Below, one piece after another: positions 39,041-48,770 of a stretch of DNA of 64,000 nt. Positions within the stretch are counted from its first letter, which is position 1; each line of letters starts with the position of its first letter. The stretch is from Microbulbifer aggregans (GTDB lineage: Bacteria; Pseudomonadota; Gammaproteobacteria; Pseudomonadales; Cellvibrionaceae). The translations under genes and the position numbers were made by a program. The notes under the pieces were generated by a model. It saw only the letters and a list, made by a program, of their open reading frames with translations. It did no database searches and had not been told where the DNA came from. Location: positions 1 through 64,000 of the forward strand of contig NZ_JAIVKK010000002.1 in assembly GCF_020524005.1 (NCBI RefSeq), read 5' to 3'.

Positions 39041-41197
39041 TCAATCGCCGTGGGGAATCCAGATATTCTTGACCCGGCAGGCCTCGCGCAGAAAGTGTCG
39101 TCCTTCGCCCTCATCACGGGAAAACCAATCGGGGAATTTCCCGCGGTTTACCCAGGTGTGAGCAAGGGACGGCGCCGAGGCCTGTTCAACCCGCACGCTG
39201 CCCTCAGCACTACCGAAATACCAGACACCATCTACCTGCTTGTGAGCGGCGAGAACCTCTACCAAGTCATCGCGGGCACCAGTGACAATATTGACCACAC
39301 CGGCGGGGATACCGGAAGACTCCAGTAACAGTGTGAGCATGCGCTGGTAGTCCGCCCTGCTCGGGGCGTTCCTTTCAGACGCAACCAGCACCACGCGATT
39401 ACCCACAGCCAGCGCCGGTGCCAACAGGGCAACCGGAGCCAGCAGTGGCAGATGATCCGGGCAGCCAACAGCAATCACCCCGACGGCTTCATTGACCGCA
39501 AGTGCCGCGCCGGACCGCTCGTACTGGCGCACTGCACCGTCGTATTTGTCAGCCCAGGCGGCATAGGAGAACAGACGCTCAACGCTTGCGTCAATTTCTC
39601 GCCTTGCGGCCTCCTCGGAAACCCCAGTGAATTGTGCAAGATACCAGCAGAATTCCTCTTTCCGCTCACTCAGGTTTTCCGCCATATGGTTGAGAACCCG
39701 CGCGCGGCTGAAACCGCTGTCGCGAGTCCAGTCTCCAGCCCTCACGGCCGCACTCACTGCGCGGGGAATATCTGCCTGGTGGCCACCTTCAATACGGACA
39801 ATGGGTGGCAAGTCTCCAATTGATGCGGTACGGGTCGCCTTTGTGGATGGCGCACTGTTTAAGGCCATATCGCCCCGGGAAAATTCAATCGGGGATCGCA
39901 GAGCTTTTTCTACCGTCTCGCGACCACTGCCCAGATCAAATGGATTACTGTCGTTAATCCAGACAGTAGCCGCATTAAGCTGTGAGGCCACATCTAACGC
40001 GCGGTTGATGTTTTCCGACCAAATGCTGGCCGCCATGCTGCGGCCACTGCCGTCGGCGAGTTCCAGCGCCTCGGAAAGCAGGCGGAAACCGGTCACGCTC
40101 AATAACAGCCCGAAATCATCTCCGCTGACAAAGGCTTCATTCCGCTGGACAATGCTCGCTAAGCTGGCGGGATCGATATTGGCCCCCAGATCCGTATTGG
40201 CATCCAATGGATTTCCCGTGCGCAGTTTTCCCACACGCGCGTGGATTTTATCCAGCGCCCGAGATTCAACCCCTTCCTGTAGCAGCAGTTGCACACCGGC
40301 CCCACAGGGTTCGACTCGATTGCACAGAACGGTTTCCACCAGTTCCTCGACGGCACTATCCAGATCCGCATCTTCGAAAATAATAAATGGAAGTTTGCGG
40401 TCAAGGTTCAGGTTCAACGTTTTGCCGGTACCGGCGGTGCGACTGCGTATATCACTCCCCACAGCGATGGAGCCGGTAAAATCGATCTGGTCGACATTGG
40501 GATGATCCACTAGATATTCACCCGTTGCGGCGCCGCCGGTAACAATATTGACCACCCCCGGCGGCAGGCCGATTTCCTCGCACAGACCAGCAAACAATAG
40601 CGCGCTGAGGCTGGTATGCAGCGACGGCTTCAGCACGATGCAATTGCCAGCCGCCAAAGCAGGAGCCATTTTTTGTACGGCCGACAACAACGGATAACCC
40701 GAGGCAACGATCAGTCCCGAGACGCCTAATGCGCTCCGCCCGGGGAACTCCACGTCAAATAACTGTGCCCGTCCCGTTTGGTGATGGAAGTGGCGAATGG
40801 CGAGGGGAATATCAAATTCGCTGCTTTCGCGGATCGGCTTGCCGCTGTCGAGGGATTCCAGAACAGCAAATTCCCCTGCGCGCTTCTGCAATTCCTGCGT
40901 GAGCGCGTAAAGATAGCGAGCGCGACCATGGCCGCCGAGTTTTTCCCAGGCGGGCTGTGCGGTCCGTGCGGCCTTGACCGCGATGTCCACATCGCCGCTG
41001 CCGGCAACCGCAATCTTTGCCAGAAGTTTTCCGTTGACCGGATTGACACTGTCCAGCGTTTCCGCCGACGTAACCCACTGACCACTGATAAACAGCCCGA
41101 AGCCGTCCCGGCGATTTTCCAGCCAGCTATCGACTTTCAGCGTACTCTCAGGAGCGGGACCATAGTTCATAGTGTTAAAAATTTCCGCGACCTGCAT
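39041..41197 (-). CDS. ALDH16-like protein with two aldehyde dehydrogenase domains
   Basis: 718 residues from ATG 41197, chosen for GGAGG nine bases upstream; a GTG lies 15 bp further up. Domain 1 (about 30-470) keeps the NAD loop IDFTGSIAVG and a Cys aligned with the catalytic one (VEPCGAG). The usual ELGGK general-base motif reads NLDRK, so the Glu is missing. Domain 2 (about 490-718) is a shorter, degenerate ALDH fold without an obvious catalytic Cys. This two-domain form matches ALDH16. Coupled to deoC, it may act on acetaldehyde or another aldehyde from deoxyribose, or be a non-catalytic partner. Confidence 0.82.
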   Translation of the reverse strand: MQVAEIFNTMNYGPAPESTLKVDSWLENRRDGFGLFISGQWVTSAETLDSVNPVNGKLLAKIAVAGSGDVDIAVKAARTAQPAWEKLGGHGRARYLYALTQELQKRAGEFAVLESLDSGKPIRESSEFDIPLAIRHFHHQTGRAQLFDVEFPGRSALGVSGLIVASGYPLLSAVQKMAPALAAGNCIVLKPSLHTSLSALLFAGLCEEIGLPPGVVNIVTGGAATGEYLVDHPNVDQIDFTGSIAVGSDIRSRTAGTGKTLNLNLDRKLPFIIFEDADLDSAVEELVETVLCNRVEPCGAGVQLLLQEGVESRALDKIHARVGKLRTGNPLDANTDLGANIDPASLASIVQRNEAFVSGDDFGLLLSVTGFRLLSEALELADGSGRSMAASIWSENINRALDVASQLNAATVWINDSNPFDLGSGRETVEKALRSPIEFSRGDMALNSAPSTKATRTASIGDLPPIVRIEGGHQADIPRAVSAAVRAGDWTRDSGFSRARVLNHMAENLSERKEEFCWYLAQFTGVSEEAARREIDASVERLFSYAAWADKYDGAVRQYERSGAALAVNEAVGVIAVGCPDHLPLLAPVALLAPALAVGNRVVLVASERNAPSRADYQRMLTLLLESSGIPAGVVNIVTGARDDLVEVLAAHKQVDGVWYFGSAEGSVRVEQASAPSLAHTWVNRGKFPDWFSRDEGEGRHFLREACRVKNIWIPHGD

Positions 41198-41230
41198 TAA
41201 GTTGGCCTCCACTGTGTTGACCTTCGGCTA

Positions 41231-42211
41231 TTAATAGCCTGCGTGCGGACTGCTGGATTGCACCGCGCCATCCCCCTGCGACAGCTGTCGCTCGATATCC
41301 CCAAGCAGACTGGAGGCACCAAAGCGGAACAACATCGGCGTTAACCAGTCGTCACCCAACTCCTCTTTCACCAGCACCAGAAAATTGAGGGCGTCTTTCG
41401 CCGTGGAGATACCGCCAGCGGGTTTGAAACCAACACGGTAGCCAGTCAGCGCTTCATAGTCCCGAATGGCCCGCAGCATCACCAGGCTCACCGGCAACGT
41501 CGCATTGGTGGACTCCATACCGGTGGAGGTTTTGATAAAGTCGCTGCCGGCCATCATGGCTACCATGGATGCCCTGGCAATATTGTTGAGGTTGTCCAGC
41601 TCGCCGGTGGAAAGAATGGTTTTCATGCGCGCACTGCCACAGGCCGTGCGAAAGGTCCGCACCTCGCTATAAAGGGATTCCCAATCGCCGTTCAGCACAA
41701 GGGCGCGGGTAATCACAATATCGATCTCTCGTGCACCGGCAGCTACCGATGCAACGATTTCTGCAACGCGGGTTTCCATGGGTGCGAGGCCCGCGGGAAA
41801 ACCGGTAGACACGGCGGCTACGGGAATGCCGCTGCCTTCCAGCGCAGCTACCGCCGTTTCCACCATCTGGTGGTAGACGCAGACCGCTCCGGTGGTGAGC
41901 TGCAACGATTCAACATCCAGCGCCTTTTGCAACGCAGGCGCCAGTGGTGCGCGCGCTTTGGCACAGAGCCGGCGCACTTTACCCGGCGTATCCTGACCGG
42001 ACAGGGTAGTCAAATCAATACAGCTAATTGCTTTCAATAGCCACGCGGTTTGCCAGCTATCTTTCAGTGTCCGTCGCGCAGCCAATGACGCGATTCGACG
42101 CTCAACCGCTCTTCGGTTTACACGGATATCCGCCAGCCAATCGGGAATATACGGAACACCCGGATTGGCGAGATGCTCCTGTTCAGAGACGGGCTCCATC
42201 CTCTGATTCAT
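41231..42211 (-). CDS. deoC: Deoxyribose-phosphate aldolase
   Basis: 326 residues from ATG 42211, which overlaps the deoB stop (TGATG). Longer N-terminus than the 250-260 residue E. coli enzyme, as in the eukaryote-like class. Schiff-base Lys in GSDFIKTSTG and the second Lys in VGFKPAGGIS are present. Cleaves deoxyribose-5-phosphate to glyceraldehyde-3-phosphate and acetaldehyde. The ALDH16-like gene follows after 33 bp. Confidence 0.93.
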   Translation of the reverse strand: MNQRMEPVSEQEHLANPGVPYIPDWLADIRVNRRAVERRIASLAARRTLKDSWQTAWLLKAISCIDLTTLSGQDTPGKVRRLCAKARAPLAPALQKALDVESLQLTTGAVCVYHQMVETAVAALEGSGIPVAAVSTGFPAGLAPMETRVAEIVASVAAGAREIDIVITRALVLNGDWESLYSEVRTFRTACGSARMKTILSTGELDNLNNIARASMVAMMAGSDFIKTSTGMESTNATLPVSLVMLRAIRDYEALTGYRVGFKPAGGISTAKDALNFLVLVKEELGDDWLTPMLFRFGASSLLGDIERQLSQGDGAVQSSSPHAGY

Positions 42212-43512
42212 CAGTTTTCCCATCCGTCCGGATTCAGTTGTGGGTAACAAGAGTTGCCGTTATCAAGAGCAGGCAGCTGGAAATGTTCGGCAAGCGTCTG
42301 GCCGATATCCGCAAAACTGTGTCGCCGCCCAAGGCTCCCCGCAGTGACGCCAGGACCAAAGAAGAGCGCGGGAATATGCTCCCGGGTGTGATCGCTGCCG
42401 GGCATAGTGGTATCGCATCCGTGATCGGCGGTAATTACCGCGATATCGCCGGGGCGAAGTATCGCCAGCAGTTCCGGTATACGGCGGTCCATTTCCTCCA
42501 GCGCGGCAGCGTAACCGGGTAAATCGCGGCGGTGACCATAGAGAGTGTCGAAATCGACAAAGTTGGTGAACACCAGTGTCGGTTTTTGCGGGCGTTCACG
42601 GGCTGCATCAAGTGTTGCATCGAATAAAGCCATATTGCCGTGCGCCTTGATACAGCGCCCTATTCCCCGCCCGGCAAAAATATCGTTGATTTTGCCAACC
42701 GCCACCACTTCGCCACCGTTTTCCTGCAGGCAATCCAACAACGTGGCGCCGTGTGGCGGTGTCGTGTAATCGCGACGGTTACCCGTGCGCACAAAGGTGT
42801 CGGCACTATCGCCGACAAAAGGCCGCGCGATCACCCGACCGACATTCAGTGGATCCACCAATGCACGGGCAGCCTTACACAATGCCAGCAGGCGATCCAG
42901 ACCAAAATGCACTTCATGGGCAGCGATCTGCAATACCGAATCCGCCGAGGTATAGACAATCGGCATACCACTGCGAACATGCTCTTCACCCAATTCCCGT
43001 AGAATCGTCGTGCCGGAAGCATGGCAGTTGCCAAGGATACCGGGCAAACGACCGCGGCGGATAAGCTCATCAGTCAGTGACACAGGGAAAGCGGGAACGG
43101 TATTGGGAAAACACGTCCAGTCGAATGTTACCGGCAGCCCGGCGATTTCCCAGTGGCCGCTGGGCGTATCCTTGCCGGCACTGATCTCGGCGCAATATCC
43201 ATAACCGCCGACAACCGACGAGGGTAGCTCAAGGCCTTCGGCAATGTTACCACTACTCTCTTTCAGGGCGTGCCCCAACCCGAGTCGCAGCATGTTGGGA
43301 ATGCTCAACGGACCTCGACGCAGCCCTTCCCGGTCGCCCTGCCCGCGGCTGCAACCCATCGCGATATGCCCGAGAGTATTAGCGCCGGCATCACCAAAAT
43401 GATCGGCGTCGGCGGTTGCGCCGATGCCGAGGGAGTCCATCACCAGAATAAACGCACGCGGGATACTCTCTGCTGCATTGGACTCATTCCCGGCAAGTTG
43501 CGTCTCCGACAT
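42211..43512 (-). CDS. deoB: Phosphopentomutase
   Basis: 433 residues from ATG 43512; an upstream extension has no support. Metal-dependent alkaline-phosphatase-like fold: RAFILVMDSLGIGATADADHFGD with the first metal Asp, nucleophile region GANTLGH, and C-terminal TADHGCDTT. Converts (deoxy)ribose-1-phosphate from DeoA to the 5-phosphate used by DeoC. Lies one base after the deoA stop. Confidence 0.95.
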   Translation of the reverse strand: MSETQLAGNESNAAESIPRAFILVMDSLGIGATADADHFGDAGANTLGHIAMGCSRGQGDREGLRRGPLSIPNMLRLGLGHALKESSGNIAEGLELPSSVVGGYGYCAEISAGKDTPSGHWEIAGLPVTFDWTCFPNTVPAFPVSLTDELIRRGRLPGILGNCHASGTTILRELGEEHVRSGMPIVYTSADSVLQIAAHEVHFGLDRLLALCKAARALVDPLNVGRVIARPFVGDSADTFVRTGNRRDYTTPPHGATLLDCLQENGGEVVAVGKINDIFAGRGIGRCIKAHGNMALFDATLDAARERPQKPTLVFTNFVDFDTLYGHRRDLPGYAAALEEMDRRIPELLAILRPGDIAVITADHGCDTTMPGSDHTREHIPALFFGPGVTAGSLGRRHSFADIGQTLAEHFQLPALDNGNSCYPQLNPDGWEN

Positions 43513-43513
43513 A

Positions 43514-44857
43514 TCAGTTTTTCTCGCACCCGCCAAACCGTTGCAGAATCACAGGGTGCGGTTTCACATCGACTCCTGTGTCCAGATCATCCAGGCTGAA
43601 TGCCTGATGCAAGCGTTTGCGGGCTCTTTCCGCATCCACTTCGGTGGCGGCATGGATCATCGCCAGAGGTGTGTCTGCACTCACGGTGTCGCCCGGTGCA
43701 CGGATTGCACTCAGGCCCACTCGATGGTCGACCGGATCGCAGGCGCGACGACGACCGCCTCCGAGCTCTACCACCGTGTTGCCAACTGCACGCACGTCGA
43801 TTTCAGTAATTACGCCCGGAACTTGTGGATACACGGGCACAACGACCGGCGCGGCAGTCAGGTGTTTGTCCGGCCGGTCCAGCAAGTCTGCCGGGCCACC
43901 CAGCTCCACCACCATATTGGAGAAATACTCGCAGGCTGCACCGGTGTCCAGGGTCCGCTCCATCATGGCAGCCCCATCGTGAAGCCGATCAACACGACCA
44001 CTCAATTGCAACAACTCCGCCCCGAGGCCAATGACCACCTCGTGCAGACGCGGATCGCGGAAGTCTCCGCGGAGATAGTCAATTACCTCCCGAACTTCCA
44101 GGGCATTGCCAGCGGTAGGGCCAAGCACCTGAGACATATCGGTAATGAGTGCGGAGATCGGCAATCCCAAACCCTTACCCACTTCAACGATACTAGTGGC
44201 GAGTTCTACCGCCATTGGGAAATTGTCTGCAAAGGCCCCACTGCCGGTTTTGATATCCATTACGAGGCTGTCGAGCCCGGCCGAAAGTTTTTTGGAAAGG
44301 ATAGAAGCAGTAATCAGTGGAACGGACTCCACCGTAGCCGTGACGTCGCGGATACCATAAAGGCGCTTATCTGCGGGCGCCAGTTCCGCGGTCTGCCCGA
44401 CTATGGCACAACCTGCTCGCTTGACCACCTGCTGAAAAGTGGGGATATCCGGGCTCGTATTGTAACCGGGGATACTATCCATTTTATCCAGGGTTCCTCC
44501 GGTATGACCAAGGCCACGGCCAGATATCATCGGCACAAAAGTACCGCAGGCAGCGAGCATCGGCGCCAGCATCAGACTAACTTTATCGCCCACGCCTCCA
44601 GAAGAATGCTTGTCGACAACAGGCCCAGGAAGGTCAAGCGCGGACCAGCCGAGAGTGGTTCCAGAGCCCTGCAGCGCCCGGGTTAACGCTACGGCTTCAG
44701 ATCGCTCCAGGCCCTGAAAAAAAACCGCCATTGCCAGCGCAGCCACCTGGCCTTCGGTGATATTTTCATCCATCATACCTTCAATAAAAAATTCGATTTC
44801 TCTTGTAGAGAGACACTTGCCTTCACGTTTTTCGTGGATGATTTCCTGGGCCAGCAT
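43514..44857 (-). CDS. deoA: Thymidine phosphorylase
   Basis: 447 residues. Motifs: VDKHSSGGVGDKVSLMLAP for phosphate binding, SGRGLGHTGGTLDKMDSIPG, and MDIKTGSGAFA. Splits thymidine or deoxyuridine to base and deoxyribose-1-phosphate. First gene of the deoA-deoB-deoC-ALDH operon. Its promoter overlaps RutR-like operator C, and it diverges from nupC. Confidence 0.96.
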   Translation of the reverse strand: MLAQEIIHEKREGKCLSTREIEFFIEGMMDENITEGQVAALAMAVFFQGLERSEAVALTRALQGSGTTLGWSALDLPGPVVDKHSSGGVGDKVSLMLAPMLAACGTFVPMISGRGLGHTGGTLDKMDSIPGYNTSPDIPTFQQVVKRAGCAIVGQTAELAPADKRLYGIRDVTATVESVPLITASILSKKLSAGLDSLVMDIKTGSGAFADNFPMAVELATSIVEVGKGLGLPISALITDMSQVLGPTAGNALEVREVIDYLRGDFRDPRLHEVVIGLGAELLQLSGRVDRLHDGAAMMERTLDTGAACEYFSNMVVELGGPADLLDRPDKHLTAAPVVVPVYPQVPGVITEIDVRAVGNTVVELGGGRRRACDPVDHRVGLSAIRAPGDTVSADTPLAMIHAATEVDAERARKRLHQAFSLDDLDTGVDVKPHPVILQRFGGCEKN

Positions 44858-44911
44858 TATCGTGTAATCCCTTCGTATTGCGATTTAACTTCAGCGCTTA
44901 TGAATCAGAGC

Positions 44912-44941
44912 ATCATAAGTCAATCCTAACCAACTGGTCTA
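44912..44941 (-). promoter_or_regulatory. deoA promoter with RutR-like operator C
   Basis: On the - strand TAGACC (44941-44936), 18 bp, TATGAT (44917-44912). The -35 lies in CTAACCAACTGGTCTA (44926-44941), 11 of 14 matches to the RutR consensus, with the CTTTTTGC tail on the + strand. Confidence 0.65.
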
Positions 44942-45013
44942 CTTTTTGCAGATCCAAATAGTTACCTGGCGTCGGTTTTTGGTGTTTTCGACACGCTGCC
45001 AAACCGCCAATAG

Positions 45014-45042
45014 TTGACCAAAAGGTCAACTTACAATAAGAT
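45014..45042 (+). promoter_or_regulatory. nupC promoter with RutR-like operator D
   Basis: TTGACCAAAAGGTCAA (45014-45029) is the best operator copy: 13 of 14 consensus positions. Its first six bases also serve as a -35 (TTGACC), followed after 17 bp by TAAGAT (45037-45042). Repressor binding would block the promoter directly. Confidence 0.78.
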
Positions 45043-45141
45043 TAAAAAGGCGCCCGGGAGTAAGCTTTAACAACCAGGGCTTTGATCCTCTAGCTCTAAA
45101 GAAGAAAATAAAGGGGCAATACAGCTCCAGCAGGCACACAT

Positions 45142-46350
45142 ATGAGTTTGATCGGGATGATTGCCCTGGTAGTAATTGCAGTCCTGTTTTCGGAAAACCG
45201 CAAAGCTATCCAGCCGCGCACCGTTGGTGCGGCCTTCGCTATCCAAGCCGGCTTCGCCGCCCTCGTGCTCTACGTCCCCGCCGGTCAAGCTGCCCTGGCT
45301 TCCGTATCCGAGGGAGTACAGCATGTAATCGATTATGGCGATGCAGGTATTAATTTCCTGTTCGGCGAAATCGGTAAGAAAAAGCTCGGGTTTATCTTTG
45401 CCTTTCACGTGCTTCCCGTTTTGGTTTTTTTCTCCTCACTGGTAGCCGTGCTCTACTATCTGGGCATCATGCAAAAGATAATCGGTGTTATAGGCACTTT
45501 CTTTCACCGGATACTGGGAACAGGCCACTCCGAGTCTCTTTCTGCCACCGCCAATATTTTTGTCAGCCAGACAGAAGCGCCTTTGATTATCCGCCCCTAT
45601 ATCGCTGGAATGACCCGTTCAGAACTGTTTGCCGTAATGGTGGGTGGTATGGCTTCCATCGCTGGCTCACTCCTGGTGGGTTACGCCAATATGGGAGTGG
45701 ACTTGAAGTACCTGATTGCGGCCAGCTTTATGGCCGCACCCGGTGGTCTGCTGATGGCGAAGCTTATGGTTCCGGAGGAAGAAAGCCTGCGGCAAGCAAA
45801 CCTGGAAGTTGACTTTGATGAAGGCGAACGTCCAGCCAATGTCATCGATGCCGCCGCCAGTGGCGCATTGAGCGGCATGCAGCTTGCGCTCAATATTGGC
45901 GCAATGCTGATCGCCTTTATCGCACTGATCGCAATGATTAATGGCGCCATCGGCGGTATTTTCAGCTGGTTCGGGCTACCCGAGGTAACCCTGCAGGGCA
46001 TTCTCGGCACAGTTTTCTCGCCCATCGCCTATTTACTGGGTGTCCCCTGGCCCGAAAGCATGGTATCTGGCAGTCTGATTGGACAGAAGTTGGTACTCAA
46101 TGAGTTCGTCGCCTACGCGGATTTCGTCGAACACAAGGAGGCGCTTTCCCCTCATGCTCAGGTGGTAGTGACCTTTGCCTTGTGCGGCTTCGCGAATTTT
46201 TCCTCGATCGCCATATTACTGGGCGGCCTCGGCAGTCTGGCGCCGTCGCGCCGCGCTGAAATCGCCCACATGGGGCTAAAGGCGGTTCTCGCGGGCACCC
46301 TCGCCAACCTGATGAGCGCGGCACTGGCCGGGTTCTTTATCTCTCTTTGA
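45142..46350 (+). CDS. nupC: Concentrative nucleoside transporter
   Basis: 402 residues, about 8-10 membrane helices, inner membrane. CNT-family marks: GTGHSESLSATANIFVSQTEAPL, then NEFVAYADFV near the C-terminus and CGFANFSSIAILLGG. Imports nucleosides with protons or sodium. Starts the operon nupC-cdd-upp-regulator. Confidence 0.95.
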   Translation: MSLIGMIALVVIAVLFSENRKAIQPRTVGAAFAIQAGFAALVLYVPAGQAALASVSEGVQHVIDYGDAGINFLFGEIGKKKLGFIFAFHVLPVLVFFSSLVAVLYYLGIMQKIIGVIGTFFHRILGTGHSESLSATANIFVSQTEAPLIIRPYIAGMTRSELFAVMVGGMASIAGSLLVGYANMGVDLKYLIAASFMAAPGGLLMAKLMVPEEESLRQANLEVDFDEGERPANVIDAAASGALSGMQLALNIGAMLIAFIALIAMINGAIGGIFSWFGLPEVTLQGILGTVFSPIAYLLGVPWPESMVSGSLIGQKLVLNEFVAYADFVEHKEALSPHAQVVVTFALCGFANFSSIAILLGGLGSLAPSRRAEIAHMGLKAVLAGTLANLMSAALAGFFISL

Positions 46351-46363
46351 TGCCAGCAATAAT

Positions 46364-47389
46364 ATGCACAACCACACACAAGATATCTCGCCAGACCTTT
46401 CGCAAGATAGCTCCCCTATTGTCGAAAAGGCACTGCAAGGATTCCCTACCCATCTTTGTATAGAGCTGGAACGGGTTATTGGTGGTGGCGGTATTGTGCC
46501 GGCGGACCTGGTACAGCACATCTGCAAAGAGCTGGATAGTGATACCGAAAGCCTGATGCTAAGGCTGATTCCGCTGGCTGCCGCCTACGCTGAGGCACCG
46601 GTATCAGGCTATTACGTGGGTGCAGTCGTTCGCGGCCAACGACAAAACGCAAATGGGTACGCAGCACTGTATCTTGGCGCCAATATGGAATTTCCCCAGC
46701 GAGCCCTATGTCACAGCCTGCACGCCGAGCAGGCCGCGGTGGCCAATGCGTGGAAAAATCGCGAACCAGATATCACCAGCATCGCTGTTTCTGCACCACC
46801 CTGCGGGCATTGCCGTCAGTTTTTATACGAACTTTACGGACCCAATTCGCTCAAAGTCATCTTTCCCGACGGCACAGAAGGAAATTGCCGGGAAACAAGC
46901 ATTACCGAACTTCTTCCGGGCGCGTTCGGTCCCGCAGACCTGGGGCACAAGGGCGGTATGATGGCAGTAAACACTACCCCATCACCACTTGAGCTTGAGT
47001 TCGGTGCAATCGACGCATTGATTCTCAAGGCTCTGGAAGCTGCAAGCTATTCTTACGCCCCCTATACCAAAAACTATGCAGGCTGCGCACTACTGATGCA
47101 CGACGGCTCGATCTTTTCGGGTAGCTACGCGGAAAACGCGGCGCACAACCCTGGACTTTCACCGTTACACGCTGCACTGTCGAATATGCGAATGGCTTGC
47201 GACCCGAGAACTACAGCCGGCAATCTGCACAAGATTGTCCGCTGCGTACTGGTTGAGACAGCAGCCGATATCAGCCAACGAGAACTGGTAGCCACCCTAC
47301 TCTCGTCAATTGCGCCAAACCTTGTACCAGAGTATTACCCATCCCGAGCAATCGACGGCGCAACTGATCCGCTCGATAGATTTGAATAA
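46364..47389 (+). CDS. cdd: Cytidine deaminase (two-domain, E. coli type)
   Basis: 341 residues, longer than the 294 of E. coli because of an N-terminal extension of about 30 residues. Catalytic domain: [15 protein letters not shown] with Zn His and proton-shuttle Glu, [12 protein letters not shown] with two Zn Cys. The second, non-catalytic domain follows ([14 protein letters not shown]). Turns (deoxy)cytidine into (deoxy)uridine. 13 bp after nupC. Confidence 0.95.
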   Translation: MHNHTQDISPDLSQDSSPIVEKALQGFPTHLCIELERVIGGGGIVPADLVQHICKELDSDTESLMLRLIPLAAAYAEAPVSGYYVGAVVRGQRQNANGYAALYLGANMEFPQRALCHSLHAEQAAVANAWKNREPDITSIAVSAPPCGHCRQFLYELYGPNSLKVIFPDGTEGNCRETSITELLPGAFGPADLGHKGGMMAVNTTPSPLELEFGAIDALILKALEAASYSYAPYTKNYAGCALLMHDGSIFSGSYAENAAHNPGLSPLHAALSNMRMACDPRTTAGNLHKIVRCVLVETAADISQRELVATLLSSIAPNLVPEYYPSRAIDGATDPLDRFE

Positions 47390-47414
47390 AGGCCAAGAAA
47401 CAGGGGATCGTGAA

Positions 47415-48050
47415 ATGAACGAAAATTTTATCCTGATCGACCACCCATTGATCCAGCACAAGCTGACGATCATGCGCGATCGAGGCACAACGGCTGGAAA
47501 ATTCCGTCTACTGCTGAAGGAAATCAGCCTGCTGATGGGCTACGAGGCAACGCGGGACCTGCCAATCACCAGTAAAAATATCGAAACCCCGTTGGAGGAG
47601 ATGGATGCTCCGACACTGTCAGGTAAGAAACTCTGCCTGTTCTCCATTTTACGTGCTGGCGATGGACTGCTATCCGGGTTGCTGGAACTGGTTCCATCCG
47701 CCCGGGTTGGCCATATCGGCCTTTATCGGGACAGCAAGACACTGGAAGCGGTGGAGTATTTCTTCAAGGCACCCAAGCAACTGTCCAATCGTTTATGCCT
47801 GGTGGTTGACCCGATGCTAGCCACTGGTCACTCTGCCTGTGCCGCTTTGGACAAGATCAAGGAGCATGGGGCCAAGAATATCCGCTTTATTTGCCTGCTG
47901 GCATCCCCGGAAGGGCTGTCCCTGCTGGCTGAAAAACATCCCGATGTAACAGTATATGCGGCCGCTCTGGACAGGGAACTCAACGACAAAGGGTATATCC
48001 TTCCGGGCATTGGTGATGCGGGGGATCGCCTGTTTGGCACTGGCAAATAG
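47415..48050 (+). CDS. upp: Uracil phosphoribosyltransferase
   Basis: 211 residues from ATG 47415 (AGGGGA upstream). PRPP-binding loop [33 protein letters not shown] is the uracil-site C-terminus. Salvages uracil released from nucleosides to UMP. 25 bp after cdd. Confidence 0.96.
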   Translation: MNENFILIDHPLIQHKLTIMRDRGTTAGKFRLLLKEISLLMGYEATRDLPITSKNIETPLEEMDAPTLSGKKLCLFSILRAGDGLLSGLLELVPSARVGHIGLYRDSKTLEAVEYFFKAPKQLSNRLCLVVDPMLATGHSACAALDKIKEHGAKNIRFICLLASPEGLSLLAEKHPDVTVYAAALDRELNDKGYILPGIGDAGDRLFGTGK

Positions 48051-48098
48051 CGGTCCCTCCGTCGCTTGTGAGAGAATCACCCGCAACCAGTTTTTTGT

Positions 48099-48749
48099 AT
48101 GACCGAATTATTTATGTCCGATAACAAAAAGCCAGGCACCACAAGGAAGTCAGGCATTCGCGAAGCCAACACCCGCCAGATCATCGCCGCGGCGGAAGCA
48201 CTGTTTTCAGAAAAAGGATTTAATGGAACCTCAACCCAGGAAATCGCTGATCGAGCTGGCCTGCCCAAGGCCAACGTGCATTACTATTTCAAGACCAAGC
48301 AGGATCTCTATAGCGTAGTACTGCAGGACATCCTGCAAGGCTGGCAAAAAGACGCGGAAATTTTCCAGCGCTCTTCAGACCCCGAAGAAGTCCTGCGCTC
48401 CTATATCCGAGCCAAAATGGAGCATTCGTTTACCCGCCCCAAGGGTTCCAAAATGTGGGCCATGGAGGTTATCCAGGGCGGTCCGGTCATGGGTAAAGAG
48501 ATCCGTAAGGCACTGGTTTCCTGGGATGACACGGTGCTACAGCGGATCCAGACCTGGATCGACGAGGGTAAAATCCAGGCCGTCAGCCCACAGAGCATGC
48601 TCAATATGATCTGGGCCACAACCCAATATTACGCGGATTATGACTATCAGATCCGGATTTTGAATGACAACAAGCGTCTGACTGTGGCACAGCGGGAAGA
48701 GGCCATAGAAGATGTGAGCCGGATGATCTTGCATGGAGTATTACAATAG
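48099..48749 (+). CDS. RutR-like TetR-family regulator 2
   Basis: 216 residues; ATG 48114 is an alternative, and neither has a clear ribosome site. HTH segment TQEIADRAGLPKANVHYYF is almost the same as in regulator 1 (26169-26852), including the recognition helix, so both may read the same operator. The C-terminal half is RutR-like but lacks the close match regulator 1 shows at the ligand region. Last gene of the nupC operon, which itself has operator D, implying feedback. Confidence 0.88.
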   Translation: MTELFMSDNKKPGTTRKSGIREANTRQIIAAAEALFSEKGFNGTSTQEIADRAGLPKANVHYYFKTKQDLYSVVLQDILQGWQKDAEIFQRSSDPEEVLRSYIRAKMEHSFTRPKGSKMWAMEVIQGGPVMGKEIRKALVSWDDTVLQRIQTWIDEGKIQAVSPQSMLNMIWATTQYYADYDYQIRILNDNKRLTVAQREEAIEDVSRMILHGVLQ

Positions 48750-48770
48750 CGGCGTTCCTGCGCCGCTATT
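48745..48770. terminator. Bidirectional terminator between regulator 2 and allC
   Basis: AATAGCGGCG-TTCCTG-CGCCGCTATT is a perfect 10-bp stem filling the gap between the two convergent stops. Confidence 0.75.
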
